A stretch of DNA of 64,000 nt from Chelydra serpentina (GCA_037349315.1 JBAIAC010000221.1:248001-312000), one strand, 5' to 3'. Numbered from the stretch's first letter, positions 46,801 through 58,130 are shown. Made by a program: numbers and translations. The notes: generated by a model not told the origin, from the letters alone.

Positions 46801-49800
46801 CTGTCAGAGTTGGACTGCACCATACGTACCTGGGATGGGGCCATTTCTGAGCCTGCTTCGACAGAGGCTTATGAGACCCAGGAAGCTGCTTCCGCTGAGA
46901 CTGGAACAAGAGGTAGGGGTTGAATTGGGAGTGATGCTTTCCCAGGCTCTCCCCATTCCACAAGCCGGGCTCTCCCCATTCATGACTCCGACATGAGATG
47001 CCATGGAGTCAGTTTCAGATTTCCATTGTAATCATTCCTCTTTCTGGCTGTGAAATGGTTAGCCTCTCACATTGTATCATTAGGTTTCAGAGTTAACACT
47101 CCATTGCGCTGAACAGGGCCGATCGTACCTCTCAGGGCTGCTGTTCCAGGCTGTCCGCATCGGTTACACATGGGTCACGTTGGGAAGGTTCAGCAAGGCG
47201 GGTGGGCGTGGGGCCTGACAGATCAGCAGGGAGCGCCTCATTCTCCGAACCTGTCGCCCCCTCTGCAGAGCGGTTGCTGCCTTGGGCTGCGGCTCCTGGA
47301 GGTGAACACGGAGATCAAGCAGAGCAGCCAGCACCTCCAGCTCGCAGTAGAACAGCTGCAGGCGACCTGCCAGCAGCTGCAGGTACCCAGGAGCTCTCCT
47401 TCCTTCCTCCCACACTCCTCCTCTGATCTTCCTCCCTCTGCTTCCCCTACCCTGGTAACCCTTTGCCGCCCTGTGGCTCCAGGGTGAGCTTATTCCTTCC
47501 CTCACTGGGCAGTGCCATGCTTGCTGCCCTTGGACACATGGCAGTTGTGGTTTACCAGGCTTCCCGGAAGCTCAGGGCGGTGCAATGCAGTGCACTCGCC
47601 CCAGTGCGCCCCTGCAGCCAGGAGAGGTCTCCTGACACCCGAGGGCGACCCCTGCCACTGGGTGCTTTCTCTCTCTGGAGAGGGTGGGCAATCCCCGGAG
47701 GAGGGGCTCGCAGGCATTCATAGCCTGGCATGGCCTTGTCTTCTCCCACGCTGCCCCCTGCTGGTGGGAGACCTCCCAAACCCAAGGTACCAGGCACCCC
47801 TTCAGATCCCTCCTAGAGACTTGCTTCTTCCCTAGACCAGGGGTGGGCAAACTTTTTGGCCCAAGGGCCACATCAGGGAATAGAAATTGTATGGCGGGCC
47901 ATGAATGCTCACAAATTTGGGGTTGGGGTGCGGGTTCTGGGGTGGGGCTGAGGATGAGGAGTTTGGGGTATAGGAGGGTGCTCTGGGCTGGGACCGAGGG
48001 GTTCAGAGGGCAGGTGGGATCAGGGCTGGAGCAGGGGTGCGGGAAGGGGTGCAGGTTCTGGCTGGGGGTGCGGGCTTGGTGAGGGGGCTAGGGATGAGAG
48101 GTTTGGGGTGTAGGAGGATGCTCTGGATTGGGACCGAGGGGTTCAGAGGGCAGGAGGGGGATCAGGGCTGGGGAAGGGGTGCAGGTTCCGGCTGGGGGTG
48201 CAGGCTCGGGGGGCGGGGGACTGGGGATGAGAGGTTTGGGGTGTAGGAGGGTGCTCTGGGCTGGGATTGAGGGGTTTGGAGAGCTGGAGGGGGATCAGGG
48301 CTGGAGCAGGGGGCTGGGGCTCAGGGAGAGGCTGAGGGGTGCAGGCTCCGAGAGGGGTTACCTCAAGTGGCTCCCGGAAGCAGTGGGCATGTCCCTTCTC
48401 CGGCTCCTACACGGAGGCATGGCCAGGCGGCTCTGCACACCGCCCCATCCGAAGGCCCCTCCCCTGCAGCTCCCATTGGAGCGCTGGAGCAGTGCCGAAC
48501 CGCGTTGTGTGGCCCCCGACCCAGCACCCTGGCTGGAGCGGGGCTGAGCCGCGTGGTGCGGCTGGCAGGTCACCTTAAAACAGCTCGCAGGCCAGATTTG
48601 ACCTCTGGGCTGTAGTTTTCCCATCCCTGCCCTAGACCCTTGCCTGTGTCTAGAGCTCTGCCCACCCCAGGAGTGTGAGCCAGTAAGGTAATGTCTGTAG
48701 TTCACCCCTCCTCCAGCTTCCCTGGGCATCTCGACGGACGCAGCTCACGTGATTGTGGTGTACGCTGCCCAGGGCAGGGCTGGTTTTATTGGTGCTGTGC
48801 ACAGCGCTGCCATGGCTGATTGAGGGTGGATCAGGAGGGAGTTCTCCTGATGTTGTTGCATGGCAAGGCTCTGGTTAATGCTGCTGGGGCTCGCCGGTTA
48901 CATCCGGGGCACCCCAAGCTTTGTGACACTGAGAGCTGCATCGGCACCTTGCCTGGCTCCTGGGGCCCTGGCTCCTGATCCCCAAACGCTGGAGCCTTGC
49001 ACCTGCCTTCCCAGTGCACATCCAGGGCCTGGTTCGTTTCTGGAAGGCCCTGAGCAGCCTGGCTGTCTCAGGGGGTCGCCTCTCCCACTGTGCCCATTGC
49101 AGTGGGGAAGCTCTTGCCATCTGCCCCCTTCTGGTACAGGACTTCAGGGTGTCCTCAGGGGCACCCCTTCCTGCCTGCTGCTAGAGCCTGTCCAAGGCAG
49201 TTCTAGGACGCAGGGCAGGATCTGTTTGTTCCCTCTGTTTTCTGATTAGCGCATGGAGCAGGGTGCCTGTCACCCCATGGGAGGCAGGCAGGGAGGGGAG
49301 GAGGTAGGGTTGATCAGCACTGGCTGTTTTAATCCTCCTGTGCCCTCCTATCCCCATGATGGGCACCGTGTGCATGCATGGAATAGACAGCTATAGTCCG
49401 TGGGTACTACTGTTCCCAGCATGCAGTGCATTTGGCTGCATTGCATGCTGGGATTTGTAGTTTCCGTGGGCTGCACTTTAGAGCATCAGGAGCTGCATCT
49501 GGCCAATGTTTGGTGCCTACTCTTTAAAGCAGCCCTGAGTGGAGCAGGCCAGGGGTTGCTCCTGCTGGTAGCCATAGTTGTCAGCCGATCTGGCTGACTG
49601 GGAGGTTGTTGTCTCGGGGTTGGTGGGTCATTCCTACCCCCCGTCTGTTTCCCTTCCAGGTGCTGCGTCTGCTCAATGTGATCTGGTCCCTGAAGCCGAG
49701 CCCTCGGTCTGCCCCCACCTCCCTGGGCTTCCCTCAGCTGGAGGAGCTGTGCCTGGCCACCACCTCCTATTCCTTCGTCAGCGACAGCGTCCTGCAGAAG

Positions 49801-52800
49801 ATCCTGCAGGCCTCCACCAGGCTGCGGGTGCTGGACCTGCGTGGCTGCTTCCGCGTGACACCCAAGGGGCTGCAGGAGCTGCCGTGCCCTGGTGAGCCTT
49901 GGAGTCCCCATCTCTGGGGAGGAGGAGGGGGGTGTCTCGTGTGGAGGACAGGTGCATCTGATGCAGCTAGAGACAGTCTTTCTACCCTCCTGGTGAGGCC
50001 CTGAGCCTAATGCGTAGCCCTGTGTAGACGCCAGAGAGCTTTGGTTCTGTGCCCGGTCCTTGGCCAGCCCCTCTGTGCAGCACTCAGGTGAGGAAGCACT
50101 GTTGTCCACCTGCCTTGTCGAGGTCTAGGGGCCCTTGGACTCTGTGGAGTAGTAGTTGCTGACTGTCCACCCCAGAAGTGGCTGCATTTCAGCAGGGCTT
50201 TGGAGTAGGTGAGCCTTCAGAAGGACAGCCTTTACAGACATGTAGGGTCCTGCTTTGTGCAGCATCCTTCCTGCAAGCTGTGTCCCCAGAGCCTTGCAGG
50301 GTCAGTGCGTGATACCGTCTGAAAGGACAGCCGCAGAGTGAGAGGGCAGAGAGCGGAGATGAGTGGGAGAGCTGGTGAGACACTGAAGGCTCTTCTAGAG
50401 AGCGGCTGCTGAAGAGGAGAAGGCTCTTGCCCCAGCAGCAGTGAGTTCGGGTGGAGGCACACAGGAGGCCAGGGGTAGAAGGGAAGGAGGAGCTGGGAAG
50501 GAAGGAGGAGAGAGAAACGGTCTCTGAGTTTGGCTCAAGCAAAGTCCACTGAGGGATTTCTGAATAACATCCTGGGGGCCTAGAGACAGGTGGATTCGAG
50601 GCACTGGTGATCGCTAGCTAGCTGATACTCCGTGTGTGTCGAGAACTGTGGGTCTGTAGTGCTCGCAGCACGCTGCAAATGGGAGGTGGTGTCAGTGTCA
50701 TTAGCACCCTTACGCAGGTGGGGAAACCGAGGCACAGAGAGGTGCCCTGAGCACAGCCGACACCATTGTAAATGTGGCAAGGCCCCCTGGGGTGCCTGGG
50801 GCTGTGGAAATGAGAGAGGCTATAGTTATTCTAAAGCAACCCCCCATCTTATAAGAACGGCCAGACTGGGTCAGACCAATGGTCCATCTAGCCCTGTAGC
50901 CTGTCTTCCGACAGTGGCCAGTGCCAGGTGCCCCAGAGGGAATGAACAGAGCAGGGCAATTATCAAGTGATCCATCCCCCCGTGGTCTTCTCCTAGCTTC
51001 TGGCGGTCAGAGGCTAGCGACATGCAGATCATGAGGCTGCATCCCTGACCAGCTTGGCTAATAGCCATTAATGGTCCTATCCTCCAGGACTTTATCTAGT
51101 TCTTTAGGGAATCCAGTGATTCTTTTGGCCTTCACCACGTCCCCTGGCAAGGAGTTCCACAGGCTGACTGTGCGTTGGGTGAAGAAATACTACTTCTGTT
51201 TGTTTTAAACCTGCTGCCTGTTGATTTCATTGAGTGACCCCTGGGTCTTGTTATGTAAAGGGGTAAATAACACTCCCCTATTCCCCTTCTTCACACCACT
51301 CATGATTTTATAGACCTCTAGCATATCCCCCCTTAGTCGTCTCTTTTCCATGCTGAACAGTCCTAGTCTTTTGAATCTCTCCTCAGACGGAAGCTGTTCC
51401 AGACCCTTGATTATTTTGTTGCCCTCCTCTGAACCGTTTCCATTTCTAATGTATCTTTTTTGAGTTGGGGCAACCAGCACTACACGCCATATTCAAGGTG
51501 TGGGTGAGCCAAGGATTTATATAGAGGCATTATATTTACTGTCGTTTTATCTGTCCCTTTCCTAATGGTTCCTAACATTCTGTTACCTTGTTTGCCTGCC
51601 ACTGCACATTGAGTGGATGTTTTCAGAGAACTGTCCACAGTGACTCCGAGATCTCTTTCTTGAGTGGGAACATCTAACTTAGCCCCCATCATTGTATATG
51701 TATAGTTGGCATGATGTTCTCCAACGTGCATTACTGTGCTTTTAGCAACACGGAATTTCATCTGCCATTGTGTTGCCCAGTCACCCAGCTTTGTGGGATC
51801 CCCTTGGAGCTCCTCGCAGTCTGCCTGGGACGTAACTATCGTGAGTGACTTGATATCTCTCTCTGCATCCCAGATCTAGAGCACCTGCACCTGGGCCTAT
51901 ACTGCAGCGACAACCACCTGCTCCTGCCCTCGGAGGGCAGCCATCTGCTCACCTGGAAGTGGCACCGCAGCCTGCAGGAGCTCGATCTGGCGGGGCAGAG
52001 CTTCAGCGAGCGCGACCTGGAGCGCGCCATGGCCGCCTTCGGGCAGGGCAGCAGCCGGGCAGCCCTGCGATCCCTCAACCTGACCGGGACCAAGGTCACC
52101 GTGAGCACTGTCAGGTGAGTGCCGGCAGAGGGGCTGCTAGGGCTGTGGGCAGAGGGAGATCTGTATAGTGCACAGCCAGCTGGGACCCTCTGCACTTCCA
52201 GGCCATGGCCCCCGGGGACCTGAGCTGCAAAGCCGTCCGCTGTCCTCCCTCTCGCCAGGAGTGCGGCTGTGTGGAACTGACTCGCTGCCTGGCTGGCTCG
52301 CAGCTCAGCTGCTGCAGCCTCCTCTCCCCCTGTCAGACGTCACCCCGAAAACCAGCCTCTCCTGCTACACAGGCCTCTGCACCCCGAGTCCCTTCACTGC
52401 CCTGCTCTCCTTCCGCACTGGGGCCCTGCTTGGCTCTCCCCCTGTCCCGCTGCGCCACCTCTTCCTGGCTGGGCCCTTCTGCTCAGCTCCCGCACGGCCT
52501 CCCACCTTCTCTGTGCCACCACTTGCATGTGGGCCGGCCCCTTGCCTCCTTCAGCCTCCCACCGTGGCTCTGCTCCGCGCTGGGTCTGCTGCCCCACTCT
52601 AGGGGGAAGCACCATGTAGCCGAGGGATGCAATTCAAGGCATTTCTGCTTCCCTCACAGTGCCCTGATCATCAGGTGTCCTGCCCTGAGCTATCTCAACC
52701 TGTCTTCCTGCCGCTACCTGCCCCGGGGCATGAAGAAGGTGTATCGGGGCCAGGACGACATCCGCCAGTGCTTGAGCAAGCTGCTGGCCAGCGCCGACGA

Positions 52801-52828
52801 GCCGGCAGCGTCACAGGATCCGTCGTGA
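40874..52828 (+). CDS. FBXL6: F-box and leucine-rich repeat protein 6
   Basis: A probable substrate-recognition subunit of an SCF (SKP1-CUL1-F-box) ubiquitin ligase. Nine coding exons: 40874-41388, 45115-45273, 45519-45582, 45945-46076, 46627-46734, 47269-47382, 49660-49891, 51874-52114 and 52660-52828. They total 1734 bp, in frame for 577 aa (human about 539). All splice sites are GT/AG. Residues 1-140 are basic and low-complexity, with a conserved [15 protein letters not shown] patch. The F-box spans the first two exons ([18 protein letters not shown] ... [18 protein letters not shown]). Leucine-rich repeats follow ([72 protein letters not shown]). The ATG at 40874 is chosen because it follows a plausible acceptor and has A at -3 and G at +4; an upstream in-frame ATG at 40799 is less likely. 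Intron 1 (3.7 kb) and introns 6-7 hold most transposons. Confidence 0.93.
41540..41720 (+). mobile_element. Mosaic tRNA-headed SINE/MIR remnant
   Basis: A tRNA-like head (GGATGGTCCAGTGGTGAGGGCACTAG) is followed by a CR1-type tail piece (GATCACAGTGGTCCCTTCC), then a MIR body (TTCTGGGTGACGCTGGGCAA). It lies in FBXL6 intron 1. Confidence 0.55.
41720..44160. other. FBXL6 intron 1, AT-richer, no gene
   Basis: Contains AT-richer DNA such as TTTATTAAAGACAG at about 42100 and a long purine-rich block at about 42600-42700, probably retroelement-derived. I cannot name the family and see no coding domain. Confidence 0.35.
44190..44275. mobile_element. Cry SINE / CR1-type tail fragment
   Basis: AATCATAGAACGGAAGGACC, then GGGACCTGAGAGGTCAGATA and CCTGCACTCCTGGCAGGACT, is the conserved tail seen in turtle Cry SINEs. 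Confidence 0.65.
44290..45114. other. End of FBXL6 intron 1, nothing recognised
   Basis: No domain or named repeat seen; ends with the exon-2 acceptor CCATTCCCAG. Confidence 0.4.
47838..48629. mobile_element. Non-autonomous hAT element in FBXL6 intron 6
   Basis: The left end is CAGGGGTGGGCAAACT (47838). The right end, read from 48629 on the other strand, is CAGGGATGGGAAAACT, 14 of 16 alike. Perfect 8-bp target duplications ccctagac flank it (47830-47837 and 48630-48637), with the CTAGA core typical of hAT sites. The interior (about 47905-48345) is a loose tandem repeat of about 110 bp (GGGGTTCAGAGGGCAGG, GGTTTGGGGTGTAGGAGG). No transposase. Confidence 0.9.
49406..49461. promoter_or_regulatory. 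Inverted pair of ZNF143/THAP11-type motifs
   Basis: ACTACTGTTCCCAGCATGC at 49406-49424 on plus, and ACTACAAATCCCAGCATGC on minus at 49461-49443, with 18 bp between. The consensus is ACTACAAYTCCCAGMATGC; the two sites show about two and one mismatches. They lie in FBXL6 intron 6 just after the hAT element. Function is inferred from motif only. Confidence 0.6.
50851..51850 (-). mobile_element. CR1 LINE, 3' part with reverse-transcriptase remnant
   Basis: The minus-strand reading gives CR1 RT C-terminal sequence ([20 protein letters not shown], then [20 protein letters not shown] and [11 protein letters not shown]), broken by frameshifts and stops. On plus it begins ATAAGAACGGCCAGACTGGG. It occupies the right half of FBXL6 intron 7 and ends only about 20 bp before the next exon. 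It is 5'-truncated, as usual for LINEs. Confidence 0.9.
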
Positions 52829-53174
52829 TGACCCCAGCACCTCCTCTCTCCAGAGACCGGCCTGAGGCCCTGACCCTGCTCCCGCGCGGGGAGCAACCCC
52901 ATGCGCAGGCTGAGTGCCAGACGCTGGCGTTTCGCAGGGACGGACCCGCCACTCCTGGCAGTGTGGGCGGAGCAGTGGAGCTCCATGCCCTCAGGATGCT
53001 GGGCAGCTCACAGCTGGCACCCGCCCGGGGCTGTCGCAGGAAGCAGCCTGTTCCCCAGGGAGGAGCAGCCGTGGCCGGTTCCCCGCTCCCCGGTTTGATA
53101 GCGCCCCCTTTTTGTATGACGTTCCTCTTGGCTTTTGCGAGTGTTACTGTCCGGCGCAGCGCCCGCTGCCACAG

Positions 53175-53180
53175 AATAAA
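53175..53180 (+). terminator. FBXL6: FBXL6 poly(A) signal
   Basis: AATAAA 347 bp after the FBXL6 stop, followed by a T/G-rich stretch; the first canonical signal in this 3' flank. Confidence 0.75.
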
Positions 53181-54470
53181 GGGCTGTTCCTGCCGGGAAT
53201 TCGTGGGTCTGACCCCAGGGCCTGGCGCAGACACCGTGGGGAGGGACTTGCCTGCTGCTGCAGCCAGGCAGGGGAGGATGAGGGGGGAGCTGCAGCCACC
53301 AAGCCCAGCGGATTCCAGCAAGCACATGGCTTTTGTAACCCAGTTTCTCAGGGGAAAGGGTGTTTCTCCACCAGGGGCTTCGTGAGGCCCCCAGGACACA
53401 CACAACCCCTCTCTGGCCCAGGCCTCTCCTGAGCTGAATTCCTAGGCCGGGTTGTGGCGCTTGTCAGGGTTTATTGCTACCACCGGCTCATAGTGGGAGG
53501 GAGCCCTGTCTGCGCCCACCCAGGGAAACTCCCCAGCCTCTCTCCTCCTTTATACAACTAATTTACACACTGCCTTGTTATACCCGAGTGCCCAGGCCCC
53601 TGTCTTCTGGACACCTGCACTGCACCCTGATCCGCTGCCTCCGTGGACACAGCGCCCCAGTTCCCAGGTCTCACCCCAGTTCATCACTCTCCCTAGCACC
53701 CGGCACTTAGGTTTCCAGTGAAACCAAACCTCAGCCAGAGATTCAAATCAAAGCAAGTAGAAGGGTTTGGAAACGGACGGTTCCAGGCAAGGGAAAAACA
53801 AAAGACGCAATCAGAAGTCGACACTTGTTAGCAAGTTCCTGTCCTGTCGAATAGGGGATTTCTCAGCCCCGGGCCAGTCCTTGCAGCTGGGGCCCACTGT
53901 TCATGAGACACCTTCCCCCTCCCCCAGCAAAGTCTGTCCTGTAATGGAGAACCACTTCCGCTGCTTATAGTCACAGGCCGGGGCGCTGAGCCCAGGAGCT
54001 CGCTGGGGTCCCGTCTGGAACCTCCGGCCAGGCCAGCCAGGAAATGCCGGCTGTCTCCACGGCTCTCCCTCGTTCTCACCGTGGCCTGGTAGCTCAGGGA
54101 CACGTTTCACTTCTGCGGGTTTGAAAGCCAGGACCCCGCACATCACGTCCCTCGCACGTTGGTTCCCGGCCAACCCCCTTGCAGTGACCCGACGGGCAGC
54201 TAGTTCTGAGCTTTCGGCTGAGACCCCACTCGACCCCGTCGCTGACTGTGGAGAAGAGGGGCAGATACAGGGGTTGCCAGGGGTTCGGTTTTCGACGGAA
54301 CATCTGCTCGGAAAGGGGAGCTGGCAGCACCGCTGCCCGGATGTTAGTCCAGTTACCCGCAGTAACCGGCCTCCAGCACCCGGGGGCAGGACGAGCAGCT
54401 GCTGCTGTTCCCGACCCCCAGCCTGACCCACCTGGCTGCTGCCGGACCGGGCAGGCCAGAGCTGTATGGG
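53181..54470. other. FBXL6-TMEM249 intergenic DNA
   Basis: No gene supported. 53460-53960 is AT-richer and may be antisense retroelement DNA (GTTTATTGCTACCACC), family not recognised. Confidence 0.35.
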
Positions 54471-54479
54471 CGGGGTAAC

Positions 54480-54830
54480 CTGTCTGACACCCTGCCCCAC
54501 TGTGCCTCGATTTCCCCAGCCCCTCGCTCCAGGGACTGACCCCCCCTGCTGTGCCTTGATTTCCCTCCTCAGCCCCTCGCTCCAGGGACTGACCCCCCCC
54601 ACTGTGCCTCGATTTCCCCAGCCCCTCGCTCCAGGGACCGACCCCCTCCCCCCCCGCGGTGCCTCGATTTCCCTCCTCAGCCCCTTGCTCCAGGGACCGA
54701 CCCCCCTGGCCATGCCCCGATTCCCCTCCCGGCCCCTCAGTCCAGGGACCGACCCCCCCCCCCCACTGTGCCTCAATTTCCCTCCCGGCCCCTCAGTCCA
54801 GGGACCAACCCCCGCCCCCGTGTGTGCCCT
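54480..54830. repeat. About 55-60-bp tandem repeat, six copies
   Basis: Units contain CCCCTCGCTCCAGGGACTGA, a C-run, then TGTGCCTCGATTTCCC. C-runs vary in length. Confidence 0.8.
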
Positions 54831-55953
54831 GATTGGGCAGGCTCCGCATCACCTTCTCTCAGCCCAGCTCTGCAGGTGGCAGGTGAGTCCTGGGGGCTGG
54901 GGGGAGCAAGCGACAGGGGCGGGGCCTAGGGGAAGCGGGGGGCTGGGGTGTTCGGTTTTCAGCGATTAGAAAGCCGGGCAGTCCTACGCAGGGGTTGTGC
55001 ACACACCGGGGGACTCCTGGCTCTGGCCGAGCCGCCCTGGTCCACACGGCCCGTGTACGGGGAGCCGGCGGCAGTCGGGGGTGAAAGCCCCACGTCTCCC
55101 CTCCAGGGCTGGCGTCTCTGCTCTCCCACCAGGGAGGGGGCTGTGGCGGGGGCAGCACGCGCCTTCCAGCCAAGGACCCCCCTTCTCCCAGCGGCTCTGG
55201 CTCCCAGACCGGCCCTGGCTGAGCAAGTCCCCAGAATATTCCCCTCGTGGTCATCAGGGGACCCCCCCCCCCAGGCCCAGCTACCCTTCCCCGATTGCCC
55301 CCTGCACTGGGGGGCTTCTCCGGCCTGTGCTGGTCAGGGAGCGAATGACTTTGCCCACTCCCGGCCACCTGGGTCTCGTGGTGTGCTCCCCAGAGCGGCT
55401 GTTCTACGGGGCTGAGAGGAGACGAGGCGGGCGGAGTCCAGGGCGAGAGGGTTGTGATCTCCCAGTGCAGGGCCCTGCCCCAGTGTTTCTCTGCAAGGCC
55501 CAGCCACCCCCTGGGTGCAAAGAGCCAAGGCCAGTTGGACAGTGGGAGACAGGCCAGGGTTGAGGGGTTGTATGTGGCTATTTCAAAGTCCTTCCAAGGA
55601 GCCAGCGTGGCCCCAGCTCAGCCCCGGGGTCGGGAGAAAGGAAGCGTCGTCCCCGTTCTAGGGCTGGGACTGAACTCGCCCAAGAACGGCCCCATGGGGC
55701 AGTCAGTCACGTGGCCCCATGCATGCCTGGCAGGCGCTCAGCTCCCGTGGGGACGGCTCCAGTGAGAATCTACGCAGAGCAGGCCAAGAGCAGGGCTCAC
55801 CGGCCACCCTTCCTGCCTCCCTGGGGACCCCTGAACCCTTCAAGTCAGTAAGGGATGGGCTAAGTGAGCCCAATCTCTGCAGGGATTCCCTTCCCGCCGC
55901 AGGGGCACAGGTCTCCTCGGCTCCTGGGTTCGGCCACCTGGGTTTACCTGCCC
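54831..55953. other. No gene recognised
   Basis: Unique GC-rich intergenic sequence; no supported exon or named repeat. Confidence 0.4.
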
Positions 55954-55961
55954 CAGGGGTT

Positions 55962-56790
55962 ACTCCTGGGGGAATTCTGCACCAAGAATATTAAAAATTC
56001 TGCGCATGATATTTTAAAATTCTGCATCTTTTATTTTTCAAAATAACACCACGGAATCACACCACTTCCATTATTTTGGTCATTTATTACAAAATACCTG
56101 TCAGCAAGTATCTGTAACAATGCAGACAACAACAACAAAAGATTCAGAAAATGTTTTTTGACAAAGAGATTCCTTACTACGTGTATTAATACAGAACTCT
56201 GAGTAATAATTCATTTAAACTACAATACAGAACCATATATCCCGCCCCCAGAAGCAGTGCAAAGACTTGGGGAATCAGGGGTAAGGGAGGAGCTGGGGGA
56301 GGGGGAAGGAGCCTCGGAGTGAACCTGGAGGGGTGTTGGGTGTGGGTGGGAGAAAGATGGAACAGATTGGGGGGGGGGGATTGTTGGGGAGCTTCCCCCA
56401 TGCAGGCCCTAGCTGATCCCAAGCCTCTCCCATGCAGACAGGTACATCTGCCCCATCCCCATGTGCCCCTGCAGCCCCCACTCCACTAAGCCCCTGGCTC
56501 AATGCTGTCACCCCACTAGCTTCTGTGACCCCCCAGCAGCCCCGTGTGCATGACTCTCTGACCCTCCCCCCACATATCCCGTGCCTCCTAACCTGGCTCT
56601 ATGGGCAGGGTGTTGTGATGAATGCAACCGCGGTCAGCTGTTACTCTCTGTTCTGGCGCCAGCAGCCTCTGGTGGGAGCAAGGCAGAACTGCAGCACTTC
56701 TCAGACAATGTATTTTCTGCGCAGAAAGACAAATTCTGCACTGGACGTGAATTCTGCGCATGTGCAGTGGTGCAGAATTCCCCCAGGATT
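55962..56790. mobile_element. TIR DNA transposon, non-autonomous
   Basis: TCCTGGGGGAATTCTGCAC is present near the left end (55965-55983) and inverted at the right end (56770-56788). The 8-bp flanks are caggggtt (55954-55961) and caggggtg (56791-56798), 7 of 8 identical. The left interior is AT-rich with repeated AAAATTCTGC motifs, and near the right end ATTCTGC recurs. No transposase. The 8-bp duplication suggests a hAT relative. Confidence 0.75.
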
Positions 56791-56798
56791 CAGGGGTG

Positions 56799-58035
56799 CT
56801 CAGCAGCTGCTGTTTGGCCTAGCCACACCTGGCGCCTGCTGAGTGGGGATGGGTCCTAGCAGGTGCCTGCGACCTTCCCACTGAAATGTTGGCAGCCGAG
56901 AGCTTAGCCAGGAGGTCCTGGCTGTTAAAGGCAAGGCTCCCTAGGAGCCAGAGGGGGAAGCACGGGGTGCCAGCTGGAGCCCGGCTGCTCCCCAGCCCCG
57001 CATGCCAGTGCACATGAGCTAGTCCCTCCCAAGCCCCCCTGCACTCACAAGCCCTCCCACAGTCCTCCTGTAGAGCCTGGTGCGCGGGGCTGGGGACACG
57101 GCCTGCTTTGGCCCCGCCCCTCTCTGAGTGCTGTTGCCCTGGGAACAGGGTCCTGGATTCTCTAGAACTCTGGCCGCCTGTTCTAGAGCCCACGGGGCCG
57201 GTTGCCATGGCGCAGCAGTGCAGTCCGTGCCACCCGCCACCCGCCAGGACCCTGCCGTTGCGCCTCCCTTGCCACAGACCAGGCCCTCGAATCCGTCTTC
57301 GCTGACCCGCAGTTCCCCAGCCGGGACTCTCCAGCTCCTGCGGGTAGGGGGAGCTGGCCATTGGCCGGGCGACTTGGCAAGTGCTGGGCCCGGGGGGCTC
57401 TGTGCTGAGCGTGGCAGAGTCTCTGTGGGGGGCCTGGGTACCGCAGCGGGTGTCTCTCCGGAGCCCCCAGCTGGGGCTGTGAGGTTCTCAGCGCCTACCG
57501 GCTCAGCAGGGTTGGGGGCAGGTCAGTTATTAGCTGGGAGATGTCTCGGGATGGTGTTGATTCACAGTCGGTGCGGACCCCCAGGCGGTGCTGTGGGATC
57601 TCGATAGGGGGCGCTCTCCTCGCTGAGTCAGCGCTGACCTCAACGCCCCAGCGTGGCACTGGGGGTGCTGTGTTGTGGTTAGCAATGCTACGGGTACTTG
57701 CTGTGGGACGTGCTCTTTTGACTGAGATGAGTCCAAGGCCCTGGCCGCTTGTGGTCCCTTGAGATCCCCCCGGTTTTTGTAACGCCCCAATGTCCTGGCC
57801 AAAGCCCAGCTCGGGGGATTCCATTCTGCCACGCAGTTCCCCCTGTATTTTCAAGTAGATCGGGGCTTATCCTGCCCCCCCGTTGCGTGGTGTTACCGCG
57901 GCTGTTAAACAGCTGCTGCATCCCACCCCAGAGGTGGCTGCGTATCGGCGGCTGGGGAAGCGGGGGCTGTGGACAGAGTCTATGGAGCCCTTTGGGATCC
58001 TCCCGGATGGCAACATGAGATATTAACTTGGGGCT
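56799..58035. other. TMEM249 upstream region
   Basis: No coding exon supported. It holds an RFX X-box-like site at 57133 (separate entry) and moderately CpG-rich sequence at 57190-57420, so it could contain the TMEM249 promoter. Confidence 0.4.
57133..57146. promoter_or_regulatory. RFX X-box-like site upstream of TMEM249
   Basis: GTTGCCCTGGGAAC fits the X-box pattern GTNRCC-N2-RGYAAC at all but one of its fixed positions. A second half-site, GTTGCCATGGC, lies about 57 bp downstream (57200). RFX factors drive ciliary and flagellar genes, and TMEM249 is a sperm-flagellum protein. The link is inference. Confidence 0.45.
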
Positions 58036-58039
58036 TGGC

Positions 58040-58130
58040 TTCTTGGGGCTATTCCCAGCTCTGCCGCCGACTCGCTGGGTGGCCTTGGTCCAGGCACGTC
58101 CCAGCTCTGTGCCTTAGTTTCCCCACTGCG
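58040..58130 (+). mobile_element. MIR SINE fragment
   Basis: CTGCCGCCGACTCGCTGGGT, GGCCTTGGTCCAGGCACGTC and GTGCCTTAGTTTCCCCAC follow the MIR body in plus orientation. Confidence 0.7.

Noticed and set aside
57202..57305. ATG at 57202 as a coding exon of TMEM249
   Set aside because: The short frame has no similarity to the family and does not connect in phase; kept only as a possible 5' non-coding region.
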